From the NCBI RefSeq assembly GCF_003025005.1, contig NZ_PVSS01000001.1, forward strand, positions 62,001-126,000: a stretch of DNA of 64,000 bases. Reading direction: 5' to 3'. Numbering within the stretch: position 1 is the stretch's first letter; every line of letters starts with the position of its first letter. Below the pieces are notes generated by a model. The model ran no database searches, had not been told where the DNA came from, and saw only the letters and a list, made by a program, of their open reading frames with translations. Source of the stretch: Brumimicrobium mesophilum. GTDB taxonomy: Bacteria > Bacteroidota > Bacteroidia > Flavobacteriales_D > Crocinitomicaceae. Shown piece by piece: positions 36,655 through 46,300 of the stretch. A program made the position numbers and the translations under genes.

Positions 36655-36872
36655 GCAAATTGATTGAAAATATTAGAAGTTGAAATTATTAGTGTCTTTT
36701 AAAATAACATTTTAATGTTTAGTTCTACCACAAATTTCATGGATGAACGTAATTTAACCATCCTTAATCAGAATACTAAAGAATTAATTGTATTGGTAAT
36801 AACAAGCAATAATATGGAATATTATTCCAAAATCAACAATTTTAAAGCCAATGAATAAAAGTTTAACTAATA

Positions 36873-37883
36873 TTATTTTATTCGACCTTGCACAGCATTT
36901 TCTACAGTATCTTCAAGTGAATGAAATTCAAAATTTATGGCATTCTTAACCTTTTGATTGCTGTATTTAATTGTATTGAAAGCATTTTTAGCTGCCGACT
37001 TTGTAATGAGTGGTTTTGAGAAAGTTAATACAGCCCAAAACACAGAAAGCCTCCAAGTTATTCCCATTAACATAGGATTTACTTTTTTGGAAGGTGGCTT
37101 TTGATTCAATTCTTTAGAAATTAATTCGAAAAGATGTTTAAACGATGAGTTTTCTCCAATACATAAAAAGCGCTCATTAAAAATATCACGGTTCATTAAT
37201 TCAACCATAATTGTTGCAACATCTCGAGCGTCAACAAAGGAGTTGGCACCGGGAGAATAAAATTTCAAACCCTTGTCAATTGTTTTGAAAATTTTCATTG
37301 AACTTTCGTTCCAATCTCCTGCGCCAAAAATAACTGATGGATTCACCATTACAGCATTTAGCCCTTCCTCAATTCCTCTCCAAACTTCCTTTTCAGCACT
37401 GTATTTTGTTACTGAATATCCACTTGTTTCATCTGTTAAAACCCACTTTCCATTTTCATCCACTTCTAATTGTTCAGGGATATCCTTATTCCCAACAGCG
37501 GCCGTGGAACTCACATAACAGAACTTCTCGACACCTAGGTCCAGTGATAAATCCACCATATTTGCTGTTCCATACCGATTGATTTCCATCATTTGAATAA
37601 AATCTCTTTTAGAAAATGAAACAATAGCAGCACAATGGTAAACAATTTTATGGCCTTCAAGTTCCTCTTCCAACGATGGGATATCTAAAATATCACACTT
37701 CCTCCAAACGATTTTTTTGAAATGAAAATAAGCGTTTTCTCCTAAATAGAAAGCAAAGCATTTTTCAACAGTTGAAATTTTGGATTCATCGCGATATATC
37801 GCCGTGATTTGATCATGTTGTTGAGTTAATTCAACCAACAAATGACTGCCCAGTAATCCCGTTCCACCTGTTACAAATACCAT
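36873..37883 (-). CDS. NAD-dependent epimerase/dehydratase (extended SDR)
   Basis: The extended SDR start VFVTGGTGLLGSHLL (residues 2-16) binds NAD(P), and the active Tyr-Lys pair lies in SGYSVTKYSAE (near residues 155-165). At 336 residues it is the size of nucleotide-sugar or dihydroflavonol-reductase-like enzymes. Its neighbours do not point to a sugar pathway. TATTTTTG on the minus strand at 37895-37888 fits a -7 box only about 5 bp before the ATG, so the message may be nearly leaderless. Substrate unknown. Confidence 0.87.
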   Translation of the reverse strand: MVFVTGGTGLLGSHLLVELTQQHDQITAIYRDESKISTVEKCFAFYLGENAYFHFKKIVWRKCDILDIPSLEEELEGHKIVYHCAAIVSFSKRDFIQMMEINRYGTANMVDLSLDLGVEKFCYVSSTAAVGNKDIPEQLEVDENGKWVLTDETSGYSVTKYSAEKEVWRGIEEGLNAVMVNPSVIFGAGDWNESSMKIFKTIDKGLKFYSPGANSFVDARDVATIMVELMNRDIFNERFLCIGENSSFKHLFELISKELNQKPPSKKVNPMLMGITWRLSVFWAVLTFSKPLITKSAAKNAFNTIKYSNQKVKNAINFEFHSLEDTVENAVQGRIK

Positions 37884-37887
37884 AGCT

Positions 37888-37895
37888 CAAAAATA
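37888..37895 (-). promoter_or_regulatory. Putative -7 box of the epimerase gene
   Basis: TATTTTTG on the minus strand matches TAnnTTTG and lies just before the ATG, implying a very short or absent leader. No convincing -33 box was seen. Confidence 0.35.
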
Positions 37896-38271
37896 AGGAT
37901 GTTTTTTATTTAAAATGGGTTTGAAGGGGAAAAGAGAAGAAGAATTACGCAAAGATTCGATGAGAAGCAGAGATTGGATGAGGGTAGAAAAAGATAGAAG
38001 AGTTTAGGTGAGTTGAAAAGTTTGTCAGAATTTTCAGGAGGGAAAAAGACTTAAAAAAGGTAGAAGCTCGTTAGGAGATGCCACCTGCCTCCCTCTTTGG
38101 AGAGGGATTCATTCTGAATCAACGCCTTACACAGAAATAAGGAGTAAAGATTCCAAATTTCTGAATTTAAGATTCATTAGCAAGACGCTTTAAAATTTGA
38201 AATCCATGGAGTTAACTCTTATCAATGACTACTTTCAAATTTTAGTGTAACTCAGAAAATGGATTTCATAT
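37896..38271. other. Intergenic region with a CCCTC-TTTGGA-GAGGG hairpin
   Basis: A hairpin at 38091-38106 (CCCTC, loop TTTGGA, GAGGG) has the same loop and a similar stem as one at 50669-50684. The pair ATTTCTGAAT (about 38158) and ATTCAGAAAT (about 38270) forms a long-range inverted repeat reaching the end of the next gene. The purine-rich first 150 bp has no frame. Confidence 0.45.
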
Positions 38272-38631
38272 TCAGAAATCTCCCAATTCAATCTGTGGAT
38301 CCCAATAATGCTTTTTAAAATCTACAATTTTGTCATCCACCACAACAATTCCCTCTTTTTCCAATTGATCTTGCATTGATTCCGGTGGAGAAAAATGCAT
38401 TTTACCGGTTAACATCCCATTTCTATTCACCACTCTATGTGCTGGAATACCTTTTTCTTTGTGTGAAGCATTCATTGCCCAGCCAACCATTCTACTCGAT
38501 TTCGCTGTTCCTAAAGCTTTAGCAATACTGCCATAAGAAGTTACTCTACCTTCAGGAATTAGACGTGTAATTTCAAACACCCGCTGAAAAAAATCCTTGG
38601 TTTGTTCACTTACTGTGTCAAAATTCTTCAT
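38272..38631 (-). CDS. MGMT-family alkyltransferase-like (ATL) protein
   Basis: The 119-residue protein has the DNA-binding half of O6-alkylguanine transferases, but the active-site PCHRV is PAHRVVNRNG here (near residues 62-71), so the acceptor Cys is absent. ATL proteins bind O6-alkylguanine and flip it out, then channel the lesion to nucleotide excision repair. The region RVTSYGSIAKALG (near 29-41) is the conserved helix-turn-helix start. It lies nine bases after trmB on the same strand. Direct repair activity is not expected. Confidence 0.88.
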   Translation of the reverse strand: MKNFDTVSEQTKDFFQRVFEITRLIPEGRVTSYGSIAKALGTAKSSRMVGWAMNASHKEKGIPAHRVVNRNGMLTGKMHFSPPESMQDQLEKEGIVVVDDKIVDFKKHYWDPQIELGDF

Positions 38632-38640
38632 CGCTGAAAT

Positions 38641-39318
38641 TTAGTTCACAGTAAACGTACAATATTTTATCTGAGAACCTCTTTTTGTAAAAAGCTCCTC
38701 ATAATGTGTTTTGATTTTTAGAATATCCTGACTGTCCTTCGGCAATTTCTCCATATCACCATACAAATCCCAACTTGAGAACAAACAATTATAGCCATGT
38801 TCAGCAATTTGTTCTTCCGTTGATTCAAAAAGTAGATCACTATCCGTTTTCAAGTGAATAATTCCACCTGGTTTTAAGATTTTTCGGTAACGATCGATAA
38901 ATGTTTTTGATGTCAACCTTTTATTTGGTTTATTCGGTTGCGGATCTGAAAAGGTCAACCAAATCTCATCCACCTCATTTTCTTCAAAATAGTAATCGAT
39001 AAAATCAATTTTAGTCCTTAAAAAGAAAATATTTTCCAAACCTTCATCTTGTGCTTCTTTGGCTCCGATATAAATTCGGTTTCCTTTTATATCCACTGCA
39101 ATAAAATTTTGTTGTGGATATTTTCGAGCCAAACCTACAGCATACTCTCCTTTTCCACAACCTAATTCCAAAATTATAGGATTGTCATTTTTAAAGAAAC
39201 GTGAATTCCAGTCTCCTTTATAATCAATTTCATTGTTGAGGGTCATTTCAACAGAAGGTTCTAAAACGTGATCCATCTTGGTGATCTCGTTGAATTTAAA
39301 AAGCTTGTTTTTAGCCAT
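38641..39318 (-). CDS. trmB: tRNA (guanine-N7-)-methyltransferase
   Basis: This enzyme methylates G46 of tRNA variable loops. The SAM-binding motif LELGCGKGEYAVGLA lies near residues 50-64. The family-specific segment WLTFSDPQPNKPNKR lies near 119-133, as does a KTD segment further on. At 225 residues it matches bacterial TrmB. It appears to lead a two-gene unit with the ATL gene. A promoter-like TAnnTTTG sits upstream; the divergent glycosyltransferase gene begins about 45 bp away. Confidence 0.95.
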   Translation of the reverse strand: MAKNKLFKFNEITKMDHVLEPSVEMTLNNEIDYKGDWNSRFFKNDNPIILELGCGKGEYAVGLARKYPQQNFIAVDIKGNRIYIGAKEAQDEGLENIFFLRTKIDFIDYYFEENEVDEIWLTFSDPQPNKPNKRLTSKTFIDRYRKILKPGGIIHLKTDSDLLFESTEEQIAEHGYNCLFSSWDLYGDMEKLPKDSQDILKIKTHYEELFTKRGSQIKYCTFTVN

Positions 39319-39338
39319 TATTTATTAACTTGGTCGTA

Positions 39339-39373
39339 CAAAAATAGAAATCTTCTTAGTGACGTGCATCAAA
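39339..39373 (-). promoter_or_regulatory. Putative promoter of trmB
   Basis: On the minus strand TTTG (39373-39370) and TATTTTTG (39346-39339) are separated by 23 bases, slightly longer than the usual 19-22. The trmB start is about 20 bp downstream. Confidence 0.5.
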
Positions 39374-40365
39374 CGCCCATAAAATCTATCAAACATTCTC
39401 GAATTTTATTGAGTCCTTTGAATTGGGGCTTGGGTCATGTGTGTAGAACAATCCCTATAATCAAATGGTTACTAGACAATAAGAATGAAATTATTATTTG
39501 CTGCGACGCAAATCAAGAGCAATTCTACAGAAATTATTTTCCTGAAATTTGGTATGTTCCACATGAAGGATATCCTTTCAAGTTTAATGGAAATGGCAAT
39601 TGGACATTAGATATTTTAAAAAATATCGGATCCTTACACTCATTTTTAAAAGATGAAAAAAGAAGAGTCGCAGAACTAGTAGAAAAATTCAATCCTGATT
39701 TAATTCTTTCAGATCAGCGCTTCGGATTTATTTCAAAATCAGTAAAAAGCATAATTATTTCTCATCAACTTAATCTTCCAGTTCAGAAGTGGAATATTTT
39801 AGCAAAAATATGGAATAGAATCCTACTTTCTGCATTTGATGAAATTTGGGTTCCTGATACAGCATCTCAAAAATACAGTGGCAAATTGAGTAATGGAAAA
39901 TATAAGAATAAATATTTCATAGGAACTTGTACTCGTTTTTGCGAATCTAAAAAGGAATATCAACCTAATAAAAAAGCACAATTTAGATATTTAGGAATTG
40001 TGAGTGGTCCAACTCCGTACAATCAACAATTATTAGAATTATTAATTGAAAAATTAAAACAATCTTCAGAAAAATCAACAATTATTGTGCCCACTGAATT
40101 GTATCATGACCAACTGAAAGAATCAAACATCAATATTATTTCTGCTCCAAACCATGTAATATTCGCTCAATTATTGAAGAATAGCAAAACGGTGATTAGT
40201 CGAGCTGGTTATACAACCATTATGGATTTAGTGGAAACGCAAAATGAAGCGATTTTAATTCCTACTCCCGGTCAAGTGGAGCAAGAATATCTTTATGAAT
40301 TACATAAAAACCATTCTAAATGGAAATTCATAATTGAAGAGCATTTTAAAAATATCGAACTTTAA
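39364..40365 (+). CDS. MurG-like GT-B glycosyltransferase
   Basis: The protein has a GT-B fold: an N-terminal glycine loop LSPLNWGLGHVCRTIP for the acceptor, and a C-terminal nucleotide-sugar site SRAGYTTIMDL followed by ILIPTPGQVEQEYL. I place the start at the GTG at 39364; a longer frame from 39268 would run through the opposite trmB gene and has no RBS support. From the GTG it is 333 residues. It probably transfers a sugar to a lipid or cell-envelope acceptor. Its 3' end overlaps the opposite lipoprotein gene by four bases. Confidence 0.8.
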   Translation: MHQTPIKSIKHSRILLSPLNWGLGHVCRTIPIIKWLLDNKNEIIICCDANQEQFYRNYFPEIWYVPHEGYPFKFNGNGNWTLDILKNIGSLHSFLKDEKRRVAELVEKFNPDLILSDQRFGFISKSVKSIIISHQLNLPVQKWNILAKIWNRILLSAFDEIWVPDTASQKYSGKLSNGKYKNKYFIGTCTRFCESKKEYQPNKKAQFRYLGIVSGPTPYNQQLLELLIEKLKQSSEKSTIIVPTELYHDQLKESNINIISAPNHVIFAQLLKNSKTVISRAGYTTIMDLVETQNEAILIPTPGQVEQEYLYELHKNHSKWKFIIEEHFKNIEL

Positions 40366-40643
40366 CGTCGCTTTCTTTGTTTAGTTTCCCAACTGCGTTT
40401 TTTATTATTTTTTTTAATCCTTTTTTTTACTTCTTTCGATTGCATGGACCAAAATTCTTTAGCAGCCTCCTTTCTTGCCTTTTCGTAGGCTTTGGCGGCG
40501 GCTTCCTTATCTTTTTCTAATTCTTTTTGATCCTGAAATTGTTCTTTCGACATCCCATAAGGTCTCGAAACTGAACAAGAAGTGGTTAAAAGTGATAGGC
40601 AAGATAACAATATTGTTATTATGTAAATCGTTCTATTTATCAT
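40362..40643 (-). CDS. Small basic lipoprotein of unknown function
   Basis: From the preferred ATG at 40643 the protein is 93 residues (an ATG four codons earlier would give 97). A signal peptide ends with a lipobox at LTTSC. Past it lies a highly charged stretch (QDQKELEKDKEAAAKAYEK and on), probably one long helix, finishing in an Arg/Lys-rich tail. It overlaps the end of the convergent glycosyltransferase gene by four bases. I do not recognise the family. Confidence 0.7.
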   Translation of the reverse strand: MINRTIYIITILLSCLSLLTTSCSVSRPYGMSKEQFQDQKELEKDKEAAAKAYEKARKEAAKEFWSMQSKEVKKRIKKNNKKRSWETKQRKRR

Positions 40644-40670
40644 AAATTCGCACATAGATAATATAGCACC

Positions 40671-41105
40671 ATGAACATCCGTAATATACTATTTTTTTTC
40701 ATAACAGCAACATTATTAAGCTGTTCTAAGAATAAGCAACACCCAATTCCTTATTATTCTTTTGATGCTAATGTTAATCTCACACTCCCTTCTTATGCCG
40801 ATTTACAAGGTATTGGAGGTTGGGCTTATGTTTCTGGAATTGGATCAAAAGGTGTAATTGTTTATCGACAAAGTTTAAATGTTTTTGTGGCTTTTGATAG
40901 ACACTCACCAGCAGAAGGAAGTTTTGATTGTGAAACAGGATTAACTCCAGACCCTAATAACTTCCTTATTTTAAACGATCCATGTTCAAATGCTCAATTT
41001 TCTTTATATGATGGCTCTATTATTGGAGGGGATACAAAGTGGGGGTTGCGCTCATACTTAGTTGAGTATTATGGCGGACAATTCATTAGAATTTATAATC
41101 CATAA
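40671..41105 (+). CDS. Lipoprotein with a Rieske-like fold lacking Fe-S ligands
   Basis: The 144-residue protein has a lipobox (LLSCSKN, Cys at about 18). Its remainder matches the pattern of small Bacteroidota Rieske-type lipoproteins: VFVAFDRHSP where the first cluster motif CxH would be, and CSNAQFSLYDGSIIGG where the second motif CxxH would be. Here the first Cys is Asp and the second His is Ala, so a 2Fe-2S cluster is not expected. It probably keeps the fold as a structural or binding module. The gene is divergent from the basic lipoprotein, 27 bp away. Confidence 0.65.
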   Translation: MNIRNILFFFITATLLSCSKNKQHPIPYYSFDANVNLTLPSYADLQGIGGWAYVSGIGSKGVIVYRQSLNVFVAFDRHSPAEGSFDCETGLTPDPNNFLILNDPCSNAQFSLYDGSIIGGDTKWGLRSYLVEYYGGQFIRIYNP

Positions 41106-41165
41106 ATAATTGGATGCTGTAATTCACTTTTAGTTAATTTCACCCTCAAAATAATATCATTTTTA

Positions 41166-41999
41166 ATGAAGCTATTGTTAATTCTATCGTTTTTACTTTT
41201 CTCCCTTCATGGAATTGGGCAAACAAAGAACGTCCTATTTATTGGAAATAGTTTCACGATGAATTATCAGATGCCTAAAAAATTAGAGCGAATTGCAAAA
41301 AGAGAAGGAGAATCTCTATTTACTGCCCAGATTACGAAAGGCGGAAAAGACTGGAGTTATCATGCTAAAAACCCTCAAACTTATGAGATGATTAAAGCTG
41401 AACCATGGGATTATGTGGTTTTGCAAGCCTTAAGTTATGAACCATTGTATGCCGAGCACATTTTTACTGAAACAACAATAAAATATGGAAAAATGATGAT
41501 CGACAGTGTGCGCCATCATCATCCAAAAGCAAAAATCATGTTGTTTATGACATGGGGATATAAAGATGGAATTTATGTTGATTATGAGCGTAAATCAATT
41601 GAATATGAGGAAATGCAAGAGCGACTTCAGAAACAATACTATCGTTTAGGTGAACTCTACAAAGTAGCTATTTCACCAGTTGGGAAAGTTTGGGCTAACA
41701 CCAGAAATCAACATCCTAACTTCGAACTTTATGCAGATGATGACTACCATCAAAATGAATTGGGATCATTTTTAGTTGCTTCAACATTTTACAGCATGAT
41801 CTTTAACAAAACCATTCAAGATTATTCGAGATTGCCTTACAGAGACCTGGATGAAATTCAAGCAAGATACATCACCACAATAGTAAATGATATAATTTTA
41901 CACCCTAAAATGGACTGGGGAAGAAAGTATTGGCAACAGAATGAAACTACAACTCTGAGAGCCGTTAGTAGAGTAAATAGTTTCTTCTATAATTTATAG
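41166..41999 (+). CDS. Exported SGNH-hydrolase-like protein (DUF4886 type)
   Basis: The 277-residue protein starts with a signal peptide (ending GIGQT) and then has the block I serine motif LFIGNSFTMNY (Ser near residue 30). A glycine block II reads QITKGGKDWSYH. Near residue 195 DDYHQNELGSFL supplies the Asp and His of the triad. SGNH enzymes are esterases or acetylhydrolases of sugars or lipids. It probably acts in the periplasm. The gene lies 60 bp after the Rieske-like lipoprotein and may share its transcript. Substrate unknown. Confidence 0.83.
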   Translation: MKLLLILSFLLFSLHGIGQTKNVLFIGNSFTMNYQMPKKLERIAKREGESLFTAQITKGGKDWSYHAKNPQTYEMIKAEPWDYVVLQALSYEPLYAEHIFTETTIKYGKMMIDSVRHHHPKAKIMLFMTWGYKDGIYVDYERKSIEYEEMQERLQKQYYRLGELYKVAISPVGKVWANTRNQHPNFELYADDDYHQNELGSFLVASTFYSMIFNKTIQDYSRLPYRDLDEIQARYITTIVNDIILHPKMDWGRKYWQQNETTTLRAVSRVNSFFYNL

Positions 42000-42005
42000 A
42001 ATTTC

Positions 42006-42042
42006 TTCCACGCTACCTCAAGCTCGAAGTAGCGCAGAAATA
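42006..42042. terminator. Hairpin between convergent genes
   Basis: CGCTACCTC / GAAGTAGCG (one mismatch) extends outward as TTCT / AGAA around the six-base loop AAGCTC. It lies between the SGNH gene and terC, which converge, and may serve both as a terminator. A T-run is weak on either side. Confidence 0.45.
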
Positions 42043-42050
42043 ATAATCTG

Positions 42051-42857
42051 CTATTTTTTAGGTAACTCAGACTGCTTCGTTTTTGATTTCTTCATTCGAA
42101 TATTTATAATTTCAACTCCTAACGAGAATGCAATTGCGAAATACAAATATCCTTTTGGAATTACGCCCACCTCATTATTGAATACAACTGCATGAGAAAC
42201 ATGTGCTGCTTCCGTAATTAAAAGGAAAGCAATCAGGATCAAGAATGCCAAACCGAGAATCTGCATACTTGGATGCCTTTCAATAACCTCTCTAATTTTA
42301 TTCGCAAAAGCAATCATGACGATAATTGAAATAATGACCGCTATAATCATCAAAACCAAAGTGTAGTTGTTGTTTGGATGTAATCCGCTGGTCATTCCTA
42401 CAGCCGTCAAAATTGAATCAATTGAGAAAACCAAGTCAATAATCAAGATTTGCAAAATGACATCCTTCAAGGATTTAGGCTTTTCCTTTTTGAGGTCTTC
42501 AGCCTTATTCGATTCTAACTTTTCCATAATTTCAGTAGTACTTTTATAGAGCAAGAACAAACCCCCAAGCAATAAAATCAAACTTTGAACATTTAATTCA
42601 AAGGAAAGCCAAGAAGTTTCAACGGTCCAAAAAGGAGTTTGAAGTTTCGTTAAATACGAAACAAAGAACAAAAGAACTACACGCTGAACCAAGGCAAGCA
42701 AAAGCCCAAGATTTGTGGCTTTTTTTCGTTGATTATCAGGTAATTTCCCAGCACTAATAGAAATAAATAGGATGTTGTCGATTCCTAAAATTATCTCTAA
42801 AAAAGTAAGTGTTAACAATGCCATCAAGGCGTCTCCACTGAGCAAAAAATCTAACAT
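42051..42857 (-). CDS. TerC family integral membrane protein
   Basis: The 268-residue protein has seven or more hydrophobic segments. Family marks include the first-helix segment FLEIILGIDNILFISI near residues 19-34, with the conserved acidic and Asn pair, and the second one IIDLVFSIDSILTAVGM near 147-163. TerC/Alx proteins export metal ions such as manganese or calcium and were first linked to tellurite resistance; the E. coli Alx relative is Mn-related. No ter genes occur nearby and no metal riboswitch was recognised. Confidence 0.9.
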   Translation of the reverse strand: MLDFLLSGDALMALLTLTFLEIILGIDNILFISISAGKLPDNQRKKATNLGLLLALVQRVVLLFFVSYLTKLQTPFWTVETSWLSFELNVQSLILLLGGLFLLYKSTTEIMEKLESNKAEDLKKEKPKSLKDVILQILIIDLVFSIDSILTAVGMTSGLHPNNNYTLVLMIIAVIISIIVMIAFANKIREVIERHPSMQILGLAFLILIAFLLITEAAHVSHAVVFNNEVGVIPKGYLYFAIAFSLGVEIINIRMKKSKTKQSELPKK

Positions 42858-43169
42858 GTTGTATGTTTTTTAGTTTTTGTCTATTGTCTTACAATATTAA
42901 ATAAAATTTAGTACTCTAATCTAAAAATTAATATGCTTACTAAAAATAAGTGTTAAGATTAACCGCAATTATGAGTTCGAATTTCACCAATGCTATAAAT
43001 ACATAAACCTCAGATCTTTAAAATCAATTGAAGGTTAAGAAACAAAAGTGTTGATAGTCTGTTGAAGTTAAGTATGATTGTTCAACTCTAACTGTAAAAT
43101 GAATCGAAAGTTGTAAAAAAACCTTACCATTTTTAATAGTACTTTCGTTAGACTACTTAAATCCGGAAA

Positions 43170-43346
43170 ATGAAAATTAGCAAAGTAGTTTCCTTATCAA
43201 TTATAACCGGATTCGTTTTATCTGTTTTGATCATAATTGCAAGGGTCGTTACTTTATTAATTAGTGATTATTCTTTTTCAGAATCTATACGAACTTCTGC
43301 ACCACCGATTTGTTCACCCATTTTTTGGAAAATTTTAATTGAGTAA
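43170..43346 (+). CDS. Small single-span membrane protein, uncertain
   Basis: A 58-codon frame with an ATG start encodes MKISKVVSLSIITGFVLSVL followed by a further hydrophobic run to about residue 33. A polar segment with two Pro and one Cys comes next, ending FWKILIE. The basic start followed by a long hydrophobic helix suits a small inner-membrane protein. It stands alone; the 310 bp upstream of it holds nothing else I can see, and the AddA-like gene converges 18 bp downstream. No family recognised. Confidence 0.4.
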   Translation: MKISKVVSLSIITGFVLSVLIIIARVVTLLISDYSFSESIRTSAPPICSPIFWKILIE

Positions 43347-43364
43347 AGGGAGAAATTAGAAAAA

Positions 43365-46300
43365 TCACTTCACCTTCTTCAACTCTAAATTCTGCGTATA
43401 CAGCAAATATCCTTCAATCTCCTCAAATCCCATATCGCTTAATTGCTTGCAATAATTAAAAACCTGAGAATTGTGTTTTTGTAATGGTTCTCCAGTTTTG
43501 AAATCAACAACCACAGCTTTTTTTCCTGTAACAAAGATTTTATCCGGACGTTTGACTTCAATTTCGCTAATTAAAATATCTTGTTCGTCTAACACTTGAT
43601 CAGCATTCTTGGCGAAGTCTTGTTCTTCCAAAAGTTTGTAAGTTGAAATCGCGGTTTTCTTAATTTCTTCTTCGAATTTCGGTTCAATTAAACCATCCAT
43701 TTTTAGTTTTGAAATTACCTCATCAATCGTATTGTCTTTTCTAATTTCTGATAAAACTAAGTGCAATTCATTTCCAAATTGCTGTTCTTCATTGAAAACC
43801 TCAGTTTCTAAAGCTTCTTCATCTTGTAAGGTCAATTCTGGGAACCATAGAAAATCACTTAAATCTTTCGGAAGAAAATTCGTTTCCTCATCATCATTTG
43901 AAGTTTCTTTAACTTGCTTTTCTTCTTCACCAAATTTAATTACCTCGTCCGTCTTTTCTGTCACTTGTTCATCATTCCATGTTTCTGTAGACAAAGCTAC
44001 TGGCTGATTAATTTGCGTGAAAAATCCATCTTTTGTAGAAGGTTGCTTGGTTTCTGCCATGACATATAATCGTTCACTTGGTCGGGTAAATGCCACATAT
44101 AAAATATTCAATTCATCCAACAATAGTTGGTTGTATTCCAATTTAAAAGCGCTCATCATATAATCTGGGACGTTGGTTTTACTCAATTTGGAATATAAAA
44201 CCACATCTTCTTCCGCTTCCACAAAATGACTTCCCCAACTTGTTTTAAGTCCCCAACTTAAGTTTGGAATAATCACGACAGGAAATTCTAATCCTTTAGA
44301 TTTGTGAATTGTCATGATTTTAATGGCATCCTTATTTTCAGGCATTTGAATCGTACTGTCCTTTAATTTCGCATTCCAATCATCCAAAAAACCGCGAATG
44401 TCTGGTCCAAATTTCAAATCATAATTTTGATACAATTCCAATAAATGATGTAAATAAGGATTTCTTAATTCACTAAGTTCTGCCAAAGCGATAAAACTCT
44501 CTCCCAATCCGTATAAATTTTCATAAGGAAAAAAAAGATTTTCCATAGAATCAAATTCTTGAATTACAAATACTTCAAAATCAAAACTACCTACTTTATC
44601 ATTTTTCCAAAACTTGTTTAATTCCACAATTGGATCCTTCTTTTGCTGACGATAAAAAGTTGTTGCAAATTTTATTTGAGTGGTTTTATTTCCACTATTT
44701 CTTCTCAAATTCAAATAATCGATACATAATCCTACCGATGCATCAGAAGAAACCAACAAACTGTCAGAACTAACAATTTTATAGCCTTTTTCGGCTTCAA
44801 TTAGATATTTCGCATAACGCCTTCCCTCCTTTTTTCCTCTTGTGAGAATACAAATATCTCCAGGATCAAAACCATCTTCAATGCATTTACCCACTTTCTC
44901 AAGAAGGAAAGTTTCTTCCATTTCTAGTAGCATGTCCTTATCTACTTTAGGAACTAAATTAATCGAAACAAATCCACCATCTGCGCCTTTCGGATTTTGG
45001 TGAATATCTTTATAAAACTCTTCAAAATGTGCTGGCATTTGTTCCAACATTCGCTTGAAGAAAGTATTGTTAAACTCCACAATATTCTTTCGAGAACGGT
45101 AATTTTCTTCCAAAGGAACTTTCTTCCCCATTTGAAGGAAATAATTTGAAAGTTGAGCGAAATTAGCATCGTTATCTGGATTATAAATGGCTGGAAGTGT
45201 TACAAACTGTTCAACCAATCCATTTCTGAATCTATAAATTGCTTGTTTTGGATCTCCAACAATCAAGTTTTCATAATTGTTAGACATCGATTCATGAACC
45301 AAAGGAATCAAATTCACCCATTGTAATCTGCTTGTATCCTGAAATTCGTCCAACAAATAATGATTGTAACGATTTCCTAATCTTTCATATATATAAGGAG
45401 CATTTTCTTTTTTTAGTAACTCTGCAATGCGTTGTCCAAATTCAAAGATTCCGATGATATTTTTCTTCTCTTTGAAAATCGTTAATTCCTTTGAAATATA
45501 TTTCAACAAAGCCAAATTATAGAAATTCGATTTGATTTTAAGCAAAGTGTAAACACGTTCCGAAAGTTTTGCTTCCATGGCGAAAAGCTCTTCCATCATG
45601 CGCATTAATTTTTCGTCAACGTTATGCGCTGGCTTGATACTTTCTCCGCTCAGCGTTTTAATTATTGCAGCGGTTGGTGGTTTAACGTCTGTCAAAGTAC
45701 GAGAAGGCAAACTTTCTAATACTGGATGAATGCCTCTTGACTTCCCCGGATAATCGATTTCTGAAGTTCCTAATGTTTGAAAATATTGATAAATCTCCAA
45801 GCATTTTTTCAAATGCTGATCTCCCAAGTCTTTTAATTCATCTTTGATTTCTTGATATGTTTCTTCATTAAAGTCTTTCTTCAACAATTCTTGAATATAA
45901 TCCTGATCTTTTTCATTGGTCAAGACTTTACTAAACTCGATTAAACTCCCTCTAAAATTCCACTTATCTCCTTCATCTGCATTACTTTTTGCATAATTAA
46001 TTGCCAAATTGGTCACCGTTTCTTCACCGGTCTTCCCTAATTTTGACATCAATTCATCGATGACTTGTTCCAACAAAATATTTTGATCTAATGTCACTTC
46101 AAAATCCTCTTGCAAATCTAAATCACGGCTAAAAGTTCGAATTAAGCGGAGACTGAATTTGTCTATCGTAAGAATATTAAAATCTTCATAATTGTGCAGA
46201 ATTTCAGATAAAACCCTTTTAGAACGCTCTTGAATCACTTTTGCCTGCAATCCCGTGGTGTTTTCCGTTGCTGACAACAACATTTTTGCTTTCTTGTTTT

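Noticed and set aside
39268-39363. Upstream extension of the glycosyltransferase
   Set aside because: These codons overlap the trmB coding region on the other strand and the encoded residues do not resemble the family start, so I used the GTG at 39364.
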